Origin: Cytophagales bacterium
Lineage (GTDB): Bacteria; Bacteroidota; Bacteroidia; Cytophagales; Microscillaceae
DNA length: 63,397 bases
NCBI GenBank assembly: GCA_004293905.1
Contig: RDZE01000038.1
Coordinates: forward strand, 1 to 63,397
Direction of reading: 5' to 3'
The notes under the pieces: generated by a model
Database searches by the model: none
The model's input: only the letters and a program-made list of their open reading frames with translations
Told to the model about the DNA's origin: nothing
Translations under genes and position numbers: made by a program
In this document: positions 1-7,220 of the stretch, piece after piece
How positions within the stretch are numbered: the first letter of the stretch is position 1
Layout: each line of letters opens with the position of its first letter

Positions 1-1
1 C

Positions 2-292
2 GATAAAAAGTACTTGGAAGAAGGTTTACAAAGATTTATAGAACTGAAATATGCCGAAAGAGATAATTTTGCAGGCATGTTAGGCTTCATCATTGCAGGA
101 AAGCCCGAAAACATTGTCAAAAATCTCAAAAAAAAAGTCCGCAGTTTTCATCCCGCCCCCGATATTGAGGCATGGCTCAGTAAAAAATGCTTAGACCAAC
201 CACTTAGTTTCCAATCCAAACACCTAAGAAATAACGATACCGAAATCCATATTTTTCATTTGTTTTTTGATGTAAGGGCGGAAAAGGGATAA
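2..292 (+). CDS. C-terminal part of an unidentified protein, cut by the window start
   Basis: An open frame runs from the first bases of the window (reading DKKYLEEG...) to a TAA at 290-292, so the start lies upstream. About 96 residues are visible, with no membrane segment. The tail is rich in Lys and aromatic residues (IHIFHLFFDV near the end). I do not recognise the family. It lies just upstream of a GmrSD-like nuclease, so a role in the same defence island is possible but only inferred from position. A short start at the TTG at 14 is less likely because the frame is open to the edge. Confidence 0.5.
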   Translation, partial: DKKYLEEGLQRFIELKYAERDNFAGMLGFIIAGKPENIVKNLKKKVRSFHPAPDIEAWLSKKCLDQPLSFQSKHLRNNDTEIHIFHLFFDVRAEKG

Positions 293-323
293 GAAAAATC
301 TACTTTTCTATCACGCAAAAACT

Positions 324-348
324 ACCTCAAAGAGGTCAGATATGAATA
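324..348. repeat. REP-like palindrome copy 1
   Basis: The perfect 13-base palindrome with odd centre ACCTCAAAGAGGT (324-336) is followed by TATGAATA. The same layout, ACC(C/T)C-GAA-G(G/A)GGT followed by TATGAATA or a close variant, recurs at 2664 and three times from 3979. It lies in the 233-base gap between the first partial gene and the DUF262 gene. Scattered intergenic palindromes of this kind occur in many Bacteroidota genomes; whether they are mobilised by a RAYT-type transposase cannot be told here. Confidence 0.55.
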
Positions 349-462
349 AAATATAAACATACAATCTCTTTGGAGTACAACGAGTATAGGCGGAGGGTAT
401 GTTTAAAACGACTTCTTTGCTAAATTATACACCTAAAGAAGCCTTTATAATTTTTTTAATCA

Positions 463-494
463 TTTGGAGATGTGAAAAATTTGTTTTAGTTTTG
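463..494 (+). promoter_or_regulatory. Consensus Bacteroidota promoter of the DUF262 gene
   Basis: TTTG at 463-466 and TAGTTTTG at 487-494 are separated by 20 bases, matching the Bacteroidota sigma-ABfr consensus (TTTG about 19-20 bases before TAnnTTTG). Transcription would begin near 498, leaving a leader of about 28 bases before the ATG at 526. No operator-like repeat is visible, so the nuclease gene may be expressed constitutively. Confidence 0.65.
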
Positions 495-525
495 CAGTAA
501 TTGTTTTACCATCTTTTAATATATT

Positions 526-2571
526 ATGAAAGCATCAGAAATAAAATTACAACGAGTTCTTGAAGGAACTAATCAATATGTTGTACCACTTTTTCAAAGA
601 GCTTATAGTTGGGATAGAAAAGAATGGACTATGTTGTGGGAGGATATATTAGAACTTTGTGAAACCGATTCAGAAAAAAGGAGACCGCATTTTATAGGCT
701 CGATGGTAACTATGCAAACTGTTTCTGTACCTGAAGGTGTCGCAAAATATTTACTTATAGATGGACAGCAGCGCTATACAACCATTTTATTGCTATTATC
801 TGCTTTACGTGATGTAGCTTTACGTAATAACGATGAGCGTTTTGCAAATGAAATCAAAAAAAGATTTCTTGTAAACGAATTTGAACAAGGAGCAGATTTT
901 TACAAACTGCAACCAACTCAAACAGACAGAGAAATATTCTATAATATTATAAATACTGAAGGATTTGATGAAAATACTAAAATAGCTAAAGCTTACCGTT
1001 TTTTTGAAAGAAAGTTAAGTTCAAACATGATTGATTTTCAAAATTTAAAACAGGTTATAACCTCTTATTTATCAGTAGTTAGCATAGTTTTAGACTCTGA
1101 TGACGATCCTCATTTAGTTTTTGAAAGCCTCAATGCTAAAGGAAGAAGCCTTACACAAAGTGATTTGATGCGTAATTATTTTTTTATGAGAATAAATGCA
1201 AATGATCACGAAACACTGTATCAAAAATACTGGTTTCCTATGGAAAGTGCATTGGGAGACAAGCTTAAAGATTGTGTAAGGCATTATCTTATGAAAGATA
1301 TGGGTTTTGTGAAAGAATCAGAAGTCTATTTTACACTAAAAGATAATATAACCACACAAAAAGCAGAAGATAAGTTAAAAGAACTTGCCAAGTTTGCGGA
1401 ATATTATCATAAACTTATAAATCCTGAAATGGAGAAAAGTGCTAAATTATCACGTGCGATACATAGGTTAAATCGTATTCAAGTGAGTACATCGTACCCT
1501 TTTTTCTTAAATTGTTATCAAGATTATGAAAATGGTAATATATCAGAGGAAAGTTTTGCTAAAATATTTAACATAGTAGAAAATTTTGTTATTAGACGAT
1601 TTATCTGTAATATCCCAACCAATCAACTTAATAAAATTTTTCCAGATTTATATAAACAAGCTCAAAAACAAAATCCTTCTGATCTTGTAGAAGGTGTTAA
1701 ATCTGTTTTGCAAAATAAGGGTTATCCAAAAGATATTGATTTTAGGAAAAACCTCTCAGACATGAAGTTATATGGTGTGGGGGATAGACTTGCAAAAGCA
1801 AAGTTTATTTTAGACAGTTTAGAAGAATCCTTTAATCATAGAGAACAAGTCCCACTTGAGAATTGCACTATAGAGCATATTATGCCACAAACTTTAACAA
1901 GTTGGTGGGAAAAGCATTTAGGTGAACATTATGAATATATTCACGAAATGTTTTTACATACAATAGGAAATCTAACTCTGACAAAATATAATAGTGAGTT
2001 GTCTAATAGCTCATTTGAAAATAAAAAAGAAATATTTAAAGAAAGCAACATTATTTTAAATCGATATTTTACAGATTTTGACGTAACTAACTGGACTATT
2101 CAAGAAATTAAACAGAGAACAGAATGGTTAGTTGATAAATCTTTAATTATTTGGGAGTATTTTGGGAGTAGTAGTACTAACACCCTAGACGCTATGACAA
2201 ATAAATATACTTTTGAAACAATGAATAATGGCGATTTTTTAGAGGGAGATAATTTAGAATTACTTGAAAAGATACAACTTGCTATTTTAGATTTGGATTT
2301 GGGAATTGCAGAAGAAATACAAAAACAAACAATAGAATATAAAATTGGTAAAAGTATTTTTAGCATAGTTCCCTTACGTTCTGGATTAAAAATTTATATA
2401 AATCTACAATTTTCAGAATTATATGATCCTGAAAAATTAGCAAGAGATGTTTCTAATGTGGGACATTGGGGAGTTGGTGATGTGGAGCTAAAGATTACTT
2501 CACCTGAAAAAATACCTTACCTAATGTTTATAATAAAACAGGCATATAATAAGGTAAAAGGCATAAAATAA
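526..2571 (+). CDS. DUF262/DUF1524 (GmrSD-like) restriction protein with DUF5655 tail
   Basis: This is a single-chain member of the family typified by GmrSD, the type IV enzymes that cut modified (for example glucosylated) phage DNA. The N-terminal DUF262 (ParB/sulfiredoxin-like NTPase fold) shows FQRAYSW (23-29) and the hallmark DGQQR (79-83). The DUF1524 His-Me-type nuclease part shows IEHIMPQ with H451, then GNLTLT near 481-486 and the conserved LSN segment. The last ~100 residues match DUF5655, a tail seen on many such proteins. At 681 residues it is full length. It is monocistronic behind its own consensus promoter and faces an adenine methyltransferase across repeat arrays. Target specificity cannot be read from the sequence. 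Confidence 0.9.
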   Translation: MKASEIKLQRVLEGTNQYVVPLFQRAYSWDRKEWTMLWEDILELCETDSEKRRPHFIGSMVTMQTVSVPEGVAKYLLIDGQQRYTTILLLLSALRDVALRNNDERFANEIKKRFLVNEFEQGADFYKLQPTQTDREIFYNIINTEGFDENTKIAKAYRFFERKLSSNMIDFQNLKQVITSYLSVVSIVLDSDDDPHLVFESLNAKGRSLTQSDLMRNYFFMRINANDHETLYQKYWFPMESALGDKLKDCVRHYLMKDMGFVKESEVYFTLKDNITTQKAEDKLKELAKFAEYYHKLINPEMEKSAKLSRAIHRLNRIQVSTSYPFFLNCYQDYENGNISEESFAKIFNIVENFVIRRFICNIPTNQLNKIFPDLYKQAQKQNPSDLVEGVKSVLQNKGYPKDIDFRKNLSDMKLYGVGDRLAKAKFILDSLEESFNHREQVPLENCTIEHIMPQTLTSWWEKHLGEHYEYIHEMFLHTIGNLTLTKYNSELSNSSFENKKEIFKESNIILNRYFTDFDVTNWTIQEIKQRTEWLVDKSLIIWEYFGSSSTNTLDAMTNKYTFETMNNGDFLEGDNLELLEKIQLAILDLDLGIAEEIQKQTIEYKIGKSIFSIVPLRSGLKIYINLQFSELYDPEKLARDVSNVGHWGVGDVELKITSPEKIPYLMFIIKQAYNKVKGIK

Positions 2572-2663
2572 CCCTTAGGTATCACCATAAAAACAAACTT
2601 CTATATGAATTGTTTTCACTGTCTAACCAAAGGTCTGATGGTGAAAACTGAAGCATTTCTATT

Positions 2664-2730
2664 ACCTCGAAGAGGTGAAATACATATTTGGTTTCATCGT
2701 TGTACCTCGGCAGTGGCTTCTGCCCTGCCG
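2664..2730. repeat. REP-like palindrome copy 2 and adjacent hairpin
   Basis: ACCTCGAAGAGGT (2664-2676) is followed by a GAAATACATATT segment related to the GAAATATGAATA tail of this repeat class. A second stem, CGGCAG (2708-2713) with CTGCCG (2725-2730), lies just before the 89-bp tandem array. Together with that array it fills the 450-base gap after the DUF262 gene; I see no gene there. Confidence 0.5.
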
Positions 2731-2733
2731 ATG

Positions 2734-2981
2734 GTGCGTAGCCCCAAAACCCAATAAACCATCGGCAAGGTCTTCGACCATTTCCGAGGTTTCGCTCCAA
2801 GCGACCGTTTCGCTAAAATAAGGCGTGTAGTCCCAAAAACCAATAAACCATCGGCAAGGTCTTCGACCATTTCCGAGGTTTCGCTCCAAGCGACCGTTTC
2901 GCTAAAATAAGATGCGTAGCCCCAAAAACCAATAAACTATCGGCAAGGTCTTCGACCATTTCCGAGGTTTATTGCATCAGG
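2734..2981. repeat. 89-bp tandem repeat array A
   Basis: The segment ATCGGCAAGG recurs at 2761, 2850 and 2939, an exact 89-base period over about 2.7 copies. Each unit contains TCTTCGACCATTTCCGAGG and CGACCGTTTCGCTAAAATAA. The array ends in the segment ATTGCATCAGG. The same unit and end segment recur after the next two genes (3741-3971), so the arrays box that pair. Minus-strand open frames through the array are artefacts of a period not divisible by three. There are no CRISPR features such as unique spacers. Confidence 0.85.
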
Positions 2982-3021
2982 GAGCAAATAAATTTACCTA
3001 TTTTTCGTTTGTTATTTTGAT

Positions 3022-3519
3022 ATGAATCTTTATTTTACTTCCGAAGGCTTCCTTTTGCCTATAAGCAAAATACAAATAGACTTGCCTACCTTTGAGCAGA
3101 TATTTGTTAGTGGATTTCCTAATTCGGTTACGCGTCCACGTTTATGGGCAAACTATCAGGCATTTATACAACGCTTTGAGCAACGAGTTACAAGCCACTT
3201 TGTGCAATGGATTAATGGTAGTTTCGTAACGCAAAAAGAAAATCCTAACGATATAGATTTAATTACGTTTATAGATTATAGTATTTTTGAACCAATGGAG
3301 GCAGAACAATATTTTGAGGAGTTTTGGAGCTATAACCTTGAAAAAGAGGGTTTAGATAGTTATTTATTAGGGGTTTATCCTCCTGAACACGCAAAGTATT
3401 CAAAATATCAAAAATATTGTCATGATTGGTATATCAAATATTGTAATGCCAAACAACAACAGACTATTTTAGAAAATGTAAAAGGATTTATAGAACTAAA
3501 ATTCAATTTATCATCATGA
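3022..3519 (+). CDS. DUF6932-like nucleotidyltransferase-fold protein
   Basis: This is a 165-residue protein with the nucleotidyltransferase signature: GS at 66-67 (INGSF) followed by a DxD pair, D77 and D79 (NDIDLITF). That layout is shared with MNT/MenA-type and DUF6932 proteins; the DUF6932 assignment is from memory of the family. No membrane segment or signal is visible. It overlaps the next gene by ATGA, a translationally coupled pair, and the pair sits between two copies of one repeat array in a restriction island. A toxin-antitoxin or phage-defence role is therefore plausible but inferred. ATG 3022 is the only sensible start. Confidence 0.7.
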   Translation: MNLYFTSEGFLLPISKIQIDLPTFEQIFVSGFPNSVTRPRLWANYQAFIQRFEQRVTSHFVQWINGSFVTQKENPNDIDLITFIDYSIFEPMEAEQYFEEFWSYNLEKEGLDSYLLGVYPPEHAKYSKYQKYCHDWYIKYCNAKQQQTILENVKGFIELKFNLSS

Positions 3520-3731
3520 AAGCAGTAGAAAAACAACCTCGTGTACTAAGCCTTTTGGAAGCAAATCTTGAAGAAGTCAAAAAACTCAATGAAATGATAA
3601 AAGATGAGCTTATATCAGGTACAAGGGAGAACAGCCTTGTCATACGCCAGATGAAATATCAGCGTGAAAAGTACCTTCAAGAAATCAATACGTATTTGCA
3701 AAAGTACGAAGTAAGTCTTGTGATGGCGTAA
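3516..3731 (+). CDS. Small coiled-coil partner of the nucleotidyltransferase-fold gene
   Basis: This 71-residue, highly charged protein is predicted to be almost entirely helical (LLEANLEEVKKLNEM and similar heptad-like stretches). Its ATG overlaps the upstream stop codon (ATGA at 3516-3519), so the two are very likely co-translated. I recognise no family. Size, coupling and neighbourhood would fit a small partner or antitoxin, but nothing in the sequence proves this. The repeat array resumes about ten bases after its stop codon. Confidence 0.6.
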   Translation: MKAVEKQPRVLSLLEANLEEVKKLNEMIKDELISGTRENSLVIRQMKYQREKYLQEINTYLQKYEVSLVMA

Positions 3732-3740
3732 TGAACCCCA

Positions 3741-3971
3741 AACCATCGGCAAGGTCTTCGTTTTAACCATCGAAAACGAAGGTCTTCGCTCCAAGCGACC
3801 GTTTCGCTAAAATAAGGCGCATAGCCCCAAACCCCAACCATCGGCAAGGTCTTCGACCATTTCCGAGGTTTCGCTCCAAGCGACCGTTTCGCTAAAATAA
3901 GGCGCGTAGCCCCAAAAACCAATAAACCATCGGCAAGGTCTTCGACCATTTCCGAGGTTTATTGCATCAGG
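3741..3971. repeat. 89-bp tandem repeat array B
   Basis: ATCGGCAAGG recurs at 3745, 3840 and 3929, with spacings of 95 then 89 bases. The first unit is disturbed, carrying a short internal inversion or duplication around 3760-3785 (CGTTTTAACC ATCGAAAACG). It ends with the same ATTGCATCAGG as array A. Nothing coding is visible in the 500 bases between the small gene and the methyltransferase; the interval is made of this array, the 62-bp array and array remnants. Confidence 0.85.
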
Positions 3972-3977
3972 CAAAAT

Positions 3978-4170
3978 TACCCCGAAGGGGTGCAATATGA
4001 ATAGGTTTTTTTTATCGTACGATTTGCCGTTGGTATTTTTTACCCCGAAGGGGTGTAATATGAATAGGTTTTTTTATCATACGATTTGCCGTTGGTATTT
4101 TTTACCCCGAAGGGGTGTAATATGAATAGGTTTTTTTATCATACGATTTGCCGTTGGTATTTTTTACCCC
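3978..4170. repeat. 62-bp palindrome-containing tandem array
   Basis: Three full copies (starting 3978, 4041 and 4103) and a truncated fourth (4165) are spaced 63, 62 and 62 bases apart. Each begins TACCCCGAAGGGGT, a perfect palindrome core, followed by TATGAATAGG, a T tract and GATTTGCCGTTGG. It is the same palindrome class as at 324 and 2664. The fourth copy breaks off after ACCCC, directly at a fragment of the 89-bp unit, which suggests recombination between repeat classes. Confidence 0.85.
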
Positions 4171-4249
4171 CCAACCATCGGCAAGGTCTTCGACCATTTC
4201 CGAGGTTTATCGTTTACGAGGGCGAATTTTCAACCATTTCCGAGATTTT
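4171..4249. repeat. Remnants of the 89-bp unit running into the methyltransferase 3' end
   Basis: 4171-4212 carries CCATCGGCAAGGTCTTCGAC and the following CATTTCCGAGG of the 89-bp unit. A shorter echo, CAACCATTTCCGAGATTT, lies at 4231-4248. The methyltransferase frame (minus strand) terminates inside this echo, so its last few codons are built from repeat DNA. Confidence 0.6.
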
Positions 4250-5414
4250 GAGCATAAATAGGCGATGCAAAAAGGGGAGCACGTGGCAAAAAAGAGGTAA
4301 AAACACTGGGTAGAAAAGTATTTTCCAAACTTTTTTGCGAAAAGAGATACCGTCCATCACACCTAAAACCCAACTCATCCCAATCTACTTGATTGAGCAA
4401 ATGGCATAGTTTTTTTTCAGAAACCGCTTCATTTTTCGGGAAGATAGCCAATACCGAACCATCATAATTCTTACAATCGTGCAAAAAGAAAGGGTTTTGG
4501 TTTCTGGTTTTGCAGTTTACATAAATTCTTTTCTGTGTACTTTGGTGGTGCAATCGTCCCCAATGCCACCAATTATGCTCCTCGAAATGCCTAATTTTTC
4601 GGTTCAACAGTCTTGTTTTATACGTTTCCAAATAAGGCGAATAGGTATTGAAAATCATTCTTTTGGTTTTGCCTGTTTTGGCAGTAGAAGAGCAAACAAA
4701 GTCAGTGTTGCCATAGGTTTCGTGCGTGAAAATGGCATCGCAACCGCTCACTGCGCCTACTTTTACCCTAAAAATCTCTTTGAAAGAAAGTCCATACTCT
4801 TTGTCCGTAAAAAGCAGTTGTCCATTGTTGTAAGTAAAGTGTTTGTTTCCGTTGGTGATACGGCTAAAATTTCCCTTTTCGTACCTAAAAATGATGCAGT
4901 TAGGGCTAAAACCCTGAAAAATTCGTTTATCGCCCAAGTCTATCAAATCGGTAACAGTACCCTCTTCGTACAAAAGAGCATTGAGGCGGGTGCTGGCAGT
5001 TGCCTTCAAAAAATCGCGCGGGGTAATGAAGATGAGTTCGCCGCCATTGTTGAGGTGGTGTATGCATTTTTCTATAAAAAACAAATACAAATTACTTCTT
5101 TCATCAAATATTTTGGAGCTAAGTTTTCTCTTGGTTTTTTCGGCTATGTCTTGGTATCTTACATAGGGCGGATTGCCGATGATGGTATCAAATTTTTCGG
5201 TAGTAGGGTAGTCAAAAAAATCGAGGTGCAAGGAGTGCGTACCACAATGCCTCCCGTCTATTTCTATGCCTACACAATGGGGTATTTTTTTCACAAAAGC
5301 ACCATCACCACTCGAAGGCTCAAGTACACGCCCTTGATTTTTGCGAAGCGACAACATCTGTGAAACAATAAAATCGGGCGTAAATACCTGCCCCAATTGT
5401 GCTACATTATACAT
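4230..5414 (-). CDS. Type II-like N6-adenine DNA methyltransferase (TaqI/Eco57I class)
   Basis: The protein would transfer a methyl group from S-adenosylmethionine to adenine N6 in a DNA recognition site. It shows GQVFTP (8-13), SAM motif I EPSSGDGAF (32-40) and catalytic NPPY (81-84), in the order of gamma-class M.TaqI/Eco57I enzymes. The C-terminal half is the target-recognition region and includes a motif typical of this class near the end (YLFSQKSLEN). At 394 residues it lacks a fused nuclease. No cognate endonuclease lies next to it, unless it pairs with the cut gene at the window start. The last ~10 residues come from the neighbouring repeat DNA, so the natural end may be lost. The start is fixed by the conserved N-terminus. 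Confidence 0.85.
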   Translation of the reverse strand: MYNVAQLGQVFTPDFIVSQMLSLRKNQGRVLEPSSGDGAFVKKIPHCVGIEIDGRHCGTHSLHLDFFDYPTTEKFDTIIGNPPYVRYQDIAEKTKRKLSSKIFDERSNLYLFFIEKCIHHLNNGGELIFITPRDFLKATASTRLNALLYEEGTVTDLIDLGDKRIFQGFSPNCIIFRYEKGNFSRITNGNKHFTYNNGQLLFTDKEYGLSFKEIFRVKVGAVSGCDAIFTHETYGNTDFVCSSTAKTGKTKRMIFNTYSPYLETYKTRLLNRKIRHFEEHNWWHWGRLHHQSTQKRIYVNCKTRNQNPFFLHDCKNYDGSVLAIFPKNEAVSEKKLCHLLNQVDWDELGFRCDGRYLFSQKSLENTFLPSVFTSFLPRAPLFASPIYAQNLGNG

Positions 5415-5418
5415 TAGC

Positions 5419-5449
5419 CAAAGGTAAACAAAAAAAAGACAAATTCAAA
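5419..5449 (-). promoter_or_regulatory. Consensus promoter of the methyltransferase, predicting a leaderless mRNA
   Basis: Read on the minus strand, TTTG (5449-5446) is followed after exactly 19 bases by TACCTTTG (5426-5419), a perfect match to the Bacteroidota consensus. The -7 box ends only four bases before the ATG (5414), so transcription would start at or next to the start codon. Either the messenger has no leader, or translation begins further in, which the conserved N-terminus argues against. Confidence 0.7.
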
Positions 5450-5493
5450 CAAGTTACACAAGAAAAATAATCGTCTTTGGCTTTTTTGCGCAA

Positions 5494-6042
5494 TTAGTTG
5501 GTATTCACTAATAAAGAATCGGTAATGATTTCGTTGCTTTTGTTAAGAGCGCGATCTGCTATCTGTATTTTAAAACGTACATAACTATTAGCGGGTACAT
5601 TGATGATAGGGTAAGCCCCTGCCGAAATAGTGAAACTACGGTTGATAGTACCCTCTAAGGGTCCTTTGGTATTTTCTACATTGAGTTTGAAAAACCGCCC
5701 GTTGAGGTTGGGTCCTGAAAAAACGATGGGTTCGTAGCGGTTGTTGGCGATGCGCTTTTCCATCGTAACAAAATAGTTATAAAAAAACTCATTGGTTGTG
5801 CCATCGGGTTTGAGCTCTGAATAGGGGAAAAAAGTTTCATCGGCACTCAGCCCCAAATCGCCATCGCCATCTTGAAAAAAGACACTTACAATGATAGAGT
5901 CGCGCTTGAAACCATTTTCGTTGACAATGATTTTTCGGATTTGTCGAAACTCTATGCGCGGTATTTCAGAAAATTCAGGTTTCAGAATACAACCTTGCAA
6001 TGCTGTTAGGAAGATGAATAATGCCCAATGTGTTTTTTTCAT
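5494..6042 (-). CDS. Putative outer-membrane lipoprotein with DGDGDLG motif
   Basis: Starting at the second methionine (MKKTHW, 6042), the protein has a lipoprotein signal ending in TALQGC with the lipid-bearing Cys at residue 18. An earlier Met at 6069 would add an unlikely nine-residue extension before the Lys-Lys pair. The mature part (~165 residues) has an acidic DGDGDLG loop that could bind calcium and beta-rich sequence. I recognise it only as a lipoprotein type common in Bacteroidota; the function is unknown. Upstream on the minus strand are two overlapping candidate -7 boxes (TATATTTG, 6082-6067). Confidence 0.75.
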   Translation of the reverse strand: MKKTHWALFIFLTALQGCILKPEFSEIPRIEFRQIRKIIVNENGFKRDSIIVSVFFQDGDGDLGLSADETFFPYSELKPDGTTNEFFYNYFVTMEKRIANNRYEPIVFSGPNLNGRFFKLNVENTKGPLEGTINRSFTISAGAYPIINVPANSYVRFKIQIADRALNKSNEIITDSLLVNTN

Positions 6043-6101
6043 AGTTTTGTATGTGTGCTTATAGTGCAAATATACAAATATATACGCTATTTTGTTTCAT
6101 T

Positions 6102-7160
6102 TTAATCTATTTGAATCACAACATCATCTGTGATGGGGTGTCCTACGCAAGTGAGTACATAACCTTGTTCTAATTCTTTGGGTGTGAGTGCGTCTTCTTC
6201 GTCTAATTTTACTTTTCCAGAGAGGCACTTACCCATACAAGCAGTACACATTCCACTTTGGCAAGAATAGGGCAGGTCTATGTCCATTTTCATGGCGGCT
6301 TCTAAAATGGTTTGGGTAGGAGCTACCTCAAATTCGTGGGTTTCGCCTGCATATTTGATGGTTACGCGTTTATTGCCTCCGCTGAGTGTTTCGGGGCTTG
6401 TGGTAGTTGTTTTTTTCTCTAAGTCAGAGGTAAAAACTTCTTTTTTGAGTTTGTCTTTGGCTATTTTAAGTTTTTCGAAGGCAAGGGTTACTTGTTCCAT
6501 CATACCATTAGGACCGCACATCATATACTCTGTGGGGTTGAACACAAATTTGGGCAACATTTTCAGAATATCGCGTACCATATCGGGGTTGAGCATACCT
6601 TTGAAGCCTTTCCAATCTTGGGTAGGCGGTTCTTCGAGCACATGCACTACGTTGAAGTTTTTGGGGTATTTTTGTTGCAGTTGTTGTATTTTTTCTCTGA
6701 AAATGATAGATGCCTCGTTTCTGTTGGCATACACAAGCGAAACCGTTGTTTTAGGTTCTTCAGCCAATACAGAGGTAAGAATAGACATCATGGGAGTAAT
6801 GCCGCTACCACCTGCAAACAAGATAAGATGTCGTTTGTTTTTGGGGCTGATTTGGGTAGTAAAAACACCCGCAGGAGGCAATACTTCCATTGTATCGCCT
6901 GCTTTGGCGTGGTCGTTGAGGTAGTTTGAAACTTTGCCCTGTGGTACTCTTTTGACCGTAACTGCCCAATCTTGGTCAAGGGTAGGGCTGCTACAAAGGG
7001 AGTAAGCGCGTCTGAGGGCTTCGCCTTCAATAGAAAGTAAAAGAGTGAGGAATTGCCCTGCTTTGTAGGCTGGAGCGTTTTGTGGGCGTTCGAAGACGAT
7101 GGTAATGGCTTCGTTGGTTTCTTTAATGATTGCTTTGATAGGCAATGAAAGTGTATTCAT
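6102..7160 (-). CDS. PaaE-like ferredoxin-NAD(P) reductase with 2Fe-2S domain
   Basis: This three-domain electron-transfer flavoprotein has the FAD-binding motif RAYS (51-54), an NAD(P) pocket with AGGSGITPMMS (about residues 116-126), and a C-terminal plant-type 2Fe-2S domain with ligands C300, C305, C308 and C338. The domain order matches PaaE (PaaK), the reductase of phenylacetyl-CoA epoxidase. No paaABCD genes lie nearby, so the partner oxygenase is unknown and it may serve another monooxygenase or desaturase; I therefore give no symbol. At 352 residues it is full length. It is followed by a lipoprotein gene 59 bases downstream. Confidence 0.88.
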   Translation of the reverse strand: MNTLSLPIKAIIKETNEAITIVFERPQNAPAYKAGQFLTLLLSIEGEALRRAYSLCSSPTLDQDWAVTVKRVPQGKVSNYLNDHAKAGDTMEVLPPAGVFTTQISPKNKRHLILFAGGSGITPMMSILTSVLAEEPKTTVSLVYANRNEASIIFREKIQQLQQKYPKNFNVVHVLEEPPTQDWKGFKGMLNPDMVRDILKMLPKFVFNPTEYMMCGPNGMMEQVTLAFEKLKIAKDKLKKEVFTSDLEKKTTTTSPETLSGGNKRVTIKYAGETHEFEVAPTQTILEAAMKMDIDLPYSCQSGMCTACMGKCLSGKVKLDEEDALTPKELEQGYVLTCVGHPITDDVVIQID

Positions 7161-7220
7161 AAGATTCGGAAATAGAAGAATAGAATTATGATGAGAACCA
7201 ATAGAGAAGGAAATATGTTT

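Noticed and set aside
2582..2889. Minus-strand open frames through the 89-bp array
   Set aside because: They exist because the unit lacks stops in one frame, recur in each array and overlap each other; no initiation signal or conserved protein.
3677..3995. Minus-strand frames in array B
   Set aside because: Same repeat artefact as in array A; they also overlap the coding 3' end of the small coiled-coil gene.
2734..4170. Repeat arrays as a possible CRISPR array
   Set aside because: Units are whole 89-bp or 62-bp copies with no unique spacers between short repeats and no cas genes nearby.
4479..5363. A 294-residue plus-strand frame
   Set aside because: It is the antisense shadow of the methyltransferase, whose motifs are unambiguous on the minus strand.
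6280..6929. Plus-strand frames opposite the PaaE-like gene
   Set aside because: Shadows of a gene with complete flavin, NAD(P) and iron-sulfur motifs.
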